Below are positions 13,698 to 15,841 of a stretch of 15,841 nucleotides of DNA, piece after piece. The stretch covers positions 1 to 15,841 of the forward strand of contig JAUXBI010000006.1 in NCBI GenBank assembly GCA_030619435.1, read 5' to 3'. Every line of letters starts with the position of its first letter. Position 1 is the stretch's first letter. This DNA is from Syntrophaceae bacterium (lineage in GTDB: Bacteria > Desulfobacterota > Syntrophia > Syntrophales > UBA2210). The position numbers were made by a program, and so were the translations under genes. The notes beneath the pieces are model-generated. The model was not told the origin of the DNA. It ran no database searches and saw only the letters and a program-made list of their open reading frames with translations.

Positions 13698-14675
13698 ATG
13701 ATAGAAAAAACAATCAACATACAACTACTCAACGATTTTGAAAAGGGACTTGATCCTCGATATCCGGAAAGAAGCAAAATCCCGGCAACAATCATAGGAT
13801 ACGGGGAAATGAGCACCATCTTTGAAATTAATCTTCCCTCCCTCGACAACTACGCATTCAAACGCATGCCCATATTCCGGTCGACGGAAGAGATAGACCA
13901 TTACGAGATCCTCTACAGGGAATACAACCGTCTTATAAATGACGACATAGACGTCCGTATCCCCGAGAGCACATCTGTAAGAATTATCCCGAACGAGGGG
14001 AATATGGTGCTCTATATAGTTCAACGAAAACTCCCTGAGCAGTCGATCTGCGACCGCGTCATAAAAGTTCTTGATGATAATTCCATCGGTGAACTCGTTG
14101 TCCTTATCCTGAGGGAAATGAAAAAAGTCTTTGAATTTAATGCGTCAGGCGGGAACATTACCATAGGCTTCGACGGTCAGATTTCAAACTGGGCGATAAA
14201 AGATTACGACGGCTCCGGTCCGCCCCGTATAGACGAGGATACGCAATTCTACTATATAGACACAAGCACTCCCCTGATGAGTGAGAAGGGGGTGGAGAAG
14301 TTGAATCCCGACCTCTTCCTGCGCAGCGCCCCCTCTTTTATGGTATGGCTTATCAAGTGGTTTTTTCTCGAAGGCGTTATGACGCGCTACTACGATCTTC
14401 ACCTCGTAGCGGTTGACCTGATCGCAAACTTTTACAAAGAACAGCGGGCCGACCTCATTCCCTCCCTAATCGAAAGAGCGAATCGTTTCTTTGAAGAGGA
14501 GACACGGGAACTTGACATAGCTCCGATCACTCAGAAGGAAGTCCTTTCATATTACAGAGAGGATGCCCTGATCTGGAGTTTATATCTAAATTTACGGAAA
14601 CTCGACCGCTTGATCCATTCAAAAATCCTGAGAAAATCCTACGTTTATATCCTTCCAGGCAAGATAAAGCGCTAA
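13698..14675 (+). CDS. Uncharacterised protein with kinase-fold-like motifs (possibly DUF6206-like)
   Basis: The 325 residues match no family I can name with certainty; DUF6206 is a tentative memory. Several segments resemble a diverged protein-kinase or aminoglycoside-phosphotransferase fold. A glycine loop IIGYGEMSTIFEI spans about 32-44, and YAFKRM with Lys55 lies at the position of the ATP-anchoring lysine. An αC-like Glu (REYNRL) comes at about 75. GNITIGFDGQISNWAI (152-167) could be a catalytic loop, with Asp159 and Asn164. FYYIDTSTPLM has Asp188 where the DFG aspartate would lie. The C-terminal third is helical, with a hydrophobic patch (MVWLIKWFFLEGV) that need not be a membrane segment. 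No signal peptide is seen. It is translationally close to the aminotransferase (15-base gap), suggesting a shared pathway, perhaps phosphorylation of the same small molecule. The kinase assignment is inference. Confidence 0.75.
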   Translation: MIEKTINIQLLNDFEKGLDPRYPERSKIPATIIGYGEMSTIFEINLPSLDNYAFKRMPIFRSTEEIDHYEILYREYNRLINDDIDVRIPESTSVRIIPNEGNMVLYIVQRKLPEQSICDRVIKVLDDNSIGELVVLILREMKKVFEFNASGGNITIGFDGQISNWAIKDYDGSGPPRIDEDTQFYYIDTSTPLMSEKGVEKLNPDLFLRSAPSFMVWLIKWFFLEGVMTRYYDLHLVAVDLIANFYKEQRADLIPSLIERANRFFEEETRELDIAPITQKEVLSYYREDALIWSLYLNLRKLDRLIHSKILRKSYVYILPGKIKR

Positions 14676-14800
14676 AAAATCTTTACTTCTGCAAGGCAAT
14701 CTACTATCTTCTCATTTATCGAGATCTATTTCGAAAGCAATATGGATATGGTCGAGAATCCGAATGATTTCGAAGAACAAAACAACAAAAGAGGAGAAAC

Positions 14801-15841
14801 ATGACAGGGACAATTGCCTTTGACAACGAGAAGTATCTTGAAGAACAAACCGTCGCTATTCTGGACAGGGTCGAAAAATTTGGCGACAAGCTGTACCTTG
14901 AATTTGGAGGCAAGCTCTTTTACGACTACCACGCTGCAAGGGTGTTGCCCGGTTACGATCCGAATGTGAAAGTGAGGCTTTTGCGAAAGCTCAGCGACAA
15001 GGCCGGCATCCTCCTCTGCATTTATGCTGGCGATATTGAAAGAAAGAAAATAAGGGCCGATTTTGGAATTACCTATGATTCGGACGCGATGAGGCTGATA
15101 GACGATCTGAGAAGCTGGGGACTTGACGTCCTGGGTATCATCATAACCCGTTTTGAAAATCAACCGTCAGCTATACAGTTCAAGAATAAACTGGAACGCA
15201 GGGGTGTAAAGGTATACACGCACAGCTACACAAAGGGATACCCCACGGACGTGGATACTATCGTAAGCGATGAGGGCTATGGCGCAAATTCATATATCGA
15301 AACGGATAAGCCCCTTGTTATTGTTACCGGTCCGGGTCCTGGAAGCGGCAAACTCGCGACATGTCTTTCCCAGCTTTATCATGATTATAAGAGGGGTGTT
15401 AAATCGGGATACGCAAAGTTCGAGACATTCCCGATCTGGAACATACCACTGAAACACCCGTTAAATATAGCATATGAGGCGGCGACGGCGGATATCCGGG
15501 ACTTCAATCTCATCGACCCCTTTCACCTCGAAGCCTATGACCGGAAAGCGATCAACTATAACCGTGATGTGGAAACATTCCCGGTTCTCAAAAGAATTCT
15601 CGAAAAAATCACCGGTGGAGAGTCATTTTATAAATCGCCCACTGACATGGGGGTGAACCGTTGCGGTTTTGCGATAATAGATGACGAAGTCACACAGGAG
15701 GCTGCAAAGCAGGAGGTAATCAGACGTTACTTCAGATACAGGTGTGAATACGCGATGGGACTCACCGACAGGGAAACGGTCCAGCGGGTGGAGCTCTTTA
15801 TCAAAGACTTTCAGCTCGAACCCGAGTGTAGAGACGTCGTA
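14801..15841 (+). CDS. DUF1846 / UPF0371 family protein (3' partial)
   Basis: The frame is open from ATG at 14801 to the window edge, giving 347 codons with no stop. The family is usually about 500 residues, so roughly two thirds is present. GAGGAG (14791-14796) stands just before the ATG. The start ([13 protein letters not shown]), [20 protein letters not shown], the [16 protein letters not shown] stretch and SPTDMGVNR are typical of DUF1846. A glycine-rich GPGPGSGK (177-184), followed by [12 protein letters not shown], resembles a nucleotide phosphate-binding loop. Structures exist for the family but I know of no established reaction. The 125 bases before the ATG hold no terminator, so it may belong to the same transcript as the aminotransferase and kinase-like genes. 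The strong conservation argues for a basic metabolic role. Confidence 0.93.
   Translation, partial: MTGTIAFDNEKYLEEQTVAILDRVEKFGDKLYLEFGGKLFYDYHAARVLPGYDPNVKVRLLRKLSDKAGILLCIYAGDIERKKIRADFGITYDSDAMRLIDDLRSWGLDVLGIIITRFENQPSAIQFKNKLERRGVKVYTHSYTKGYPTDVDTIVSDEGYGANSYIETDKPLVIVTGPGPGSGKLATCLSQLYHDYKRGVKSGYAKFETFPIWNIPLKHPLNIAYEAATADIRDFNLIDPFHLEAYDRKAINYNRDVETFPVLKRILEKITGGESFYKSPTDMGVNRCGFAIIDDEVTQEAAKQEVIRRYFRYRCEYAMGLTDRETVQRVELFIKDFQLEPECRDVV

Overview
The window looks like chromosomal DNA of an anaerobic bacterium, most plausibly a Desulfobacterota (deltaproteobacterial) or similar strictly anaerobic lineage. The evidence is an oxygen-sensitive glycyl-radical ribonucleotide reductase, a radical SAM enzyme, an Mrp/NBP35 ATPase fused to a NifX/NifB-like domain, a DUF89 protein, and clear Shine-Dalgarno and sigma70-type signals. 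No rRNA, tRNA, CRISPR array, insertion sequence or phage gene was seen. The taxonomic call is inference from gene content only.

Layout. (A) 1-3104, plus strand: the 3' part of a DUF89/ARMT1-like gene, a COG0731-type radical SAM gene with a C-terminal winged helix, and the Mrp-NifX fusion. A strong hairpin terminator at 3129-3171 closes this block and probably serves both strands, because the next genes converge on it. (B) 3226-9998, minus strand: a branched-chain amino acid operon transcribed promoter, leader peptide, attenuator, ilvB, ilvN, ilvC, ilvD, then an HD-domain hydrolase. An A+T-richer gene of unknown function encoding a membrane protein follows. (C) 10071-12143, minus strand: nrdD, the anaerobic ribonucleotide reductase, without an adjacent nrdG. 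(D) 12144-12425: divergent control region. (E) 12426-15841, plus strand: a class-III PLP aminotransferase, a protein that looks like a diverged protein-kinase-fold enzyme, and a DUF1846/UPF0371 gene that runs off the window.

The best-supported unannotated element is the regulatory region upstream of ilvB. A near-consensus promoter drives a 32-codon leader peptide with nine Ile codons. The end of the leader can pair with the 5' arm of an intrinsic terminator that sits just before the ilvB ribosome binding site. All the parts of classical ribosome-mediated attenuation can be read directly: stall on Ile codons, antiterminator, read-through; or finish the leader, terminator, stop.

The best candidate for an undescribed system is block E, where an aminotransferase of unassigned substrate, a kinase-fold-like protein and a DUF1846 protein follow one another on the same strand. 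Together they suggest an uncharacterised small-molecule pathway. No function is known to me for two of the three.

IlvB, IlvN, IlvC and IlvD together cover the three common steps from pyruvate (or pyruvate plus 2-oxobutyrate) to the 2-oxo acid precursors of valine, leucine and isoleucine. The ilvC product resembles the Bacteroidetes-type ketol-acid reductoisomerase rather than the usual proteobacterial one.
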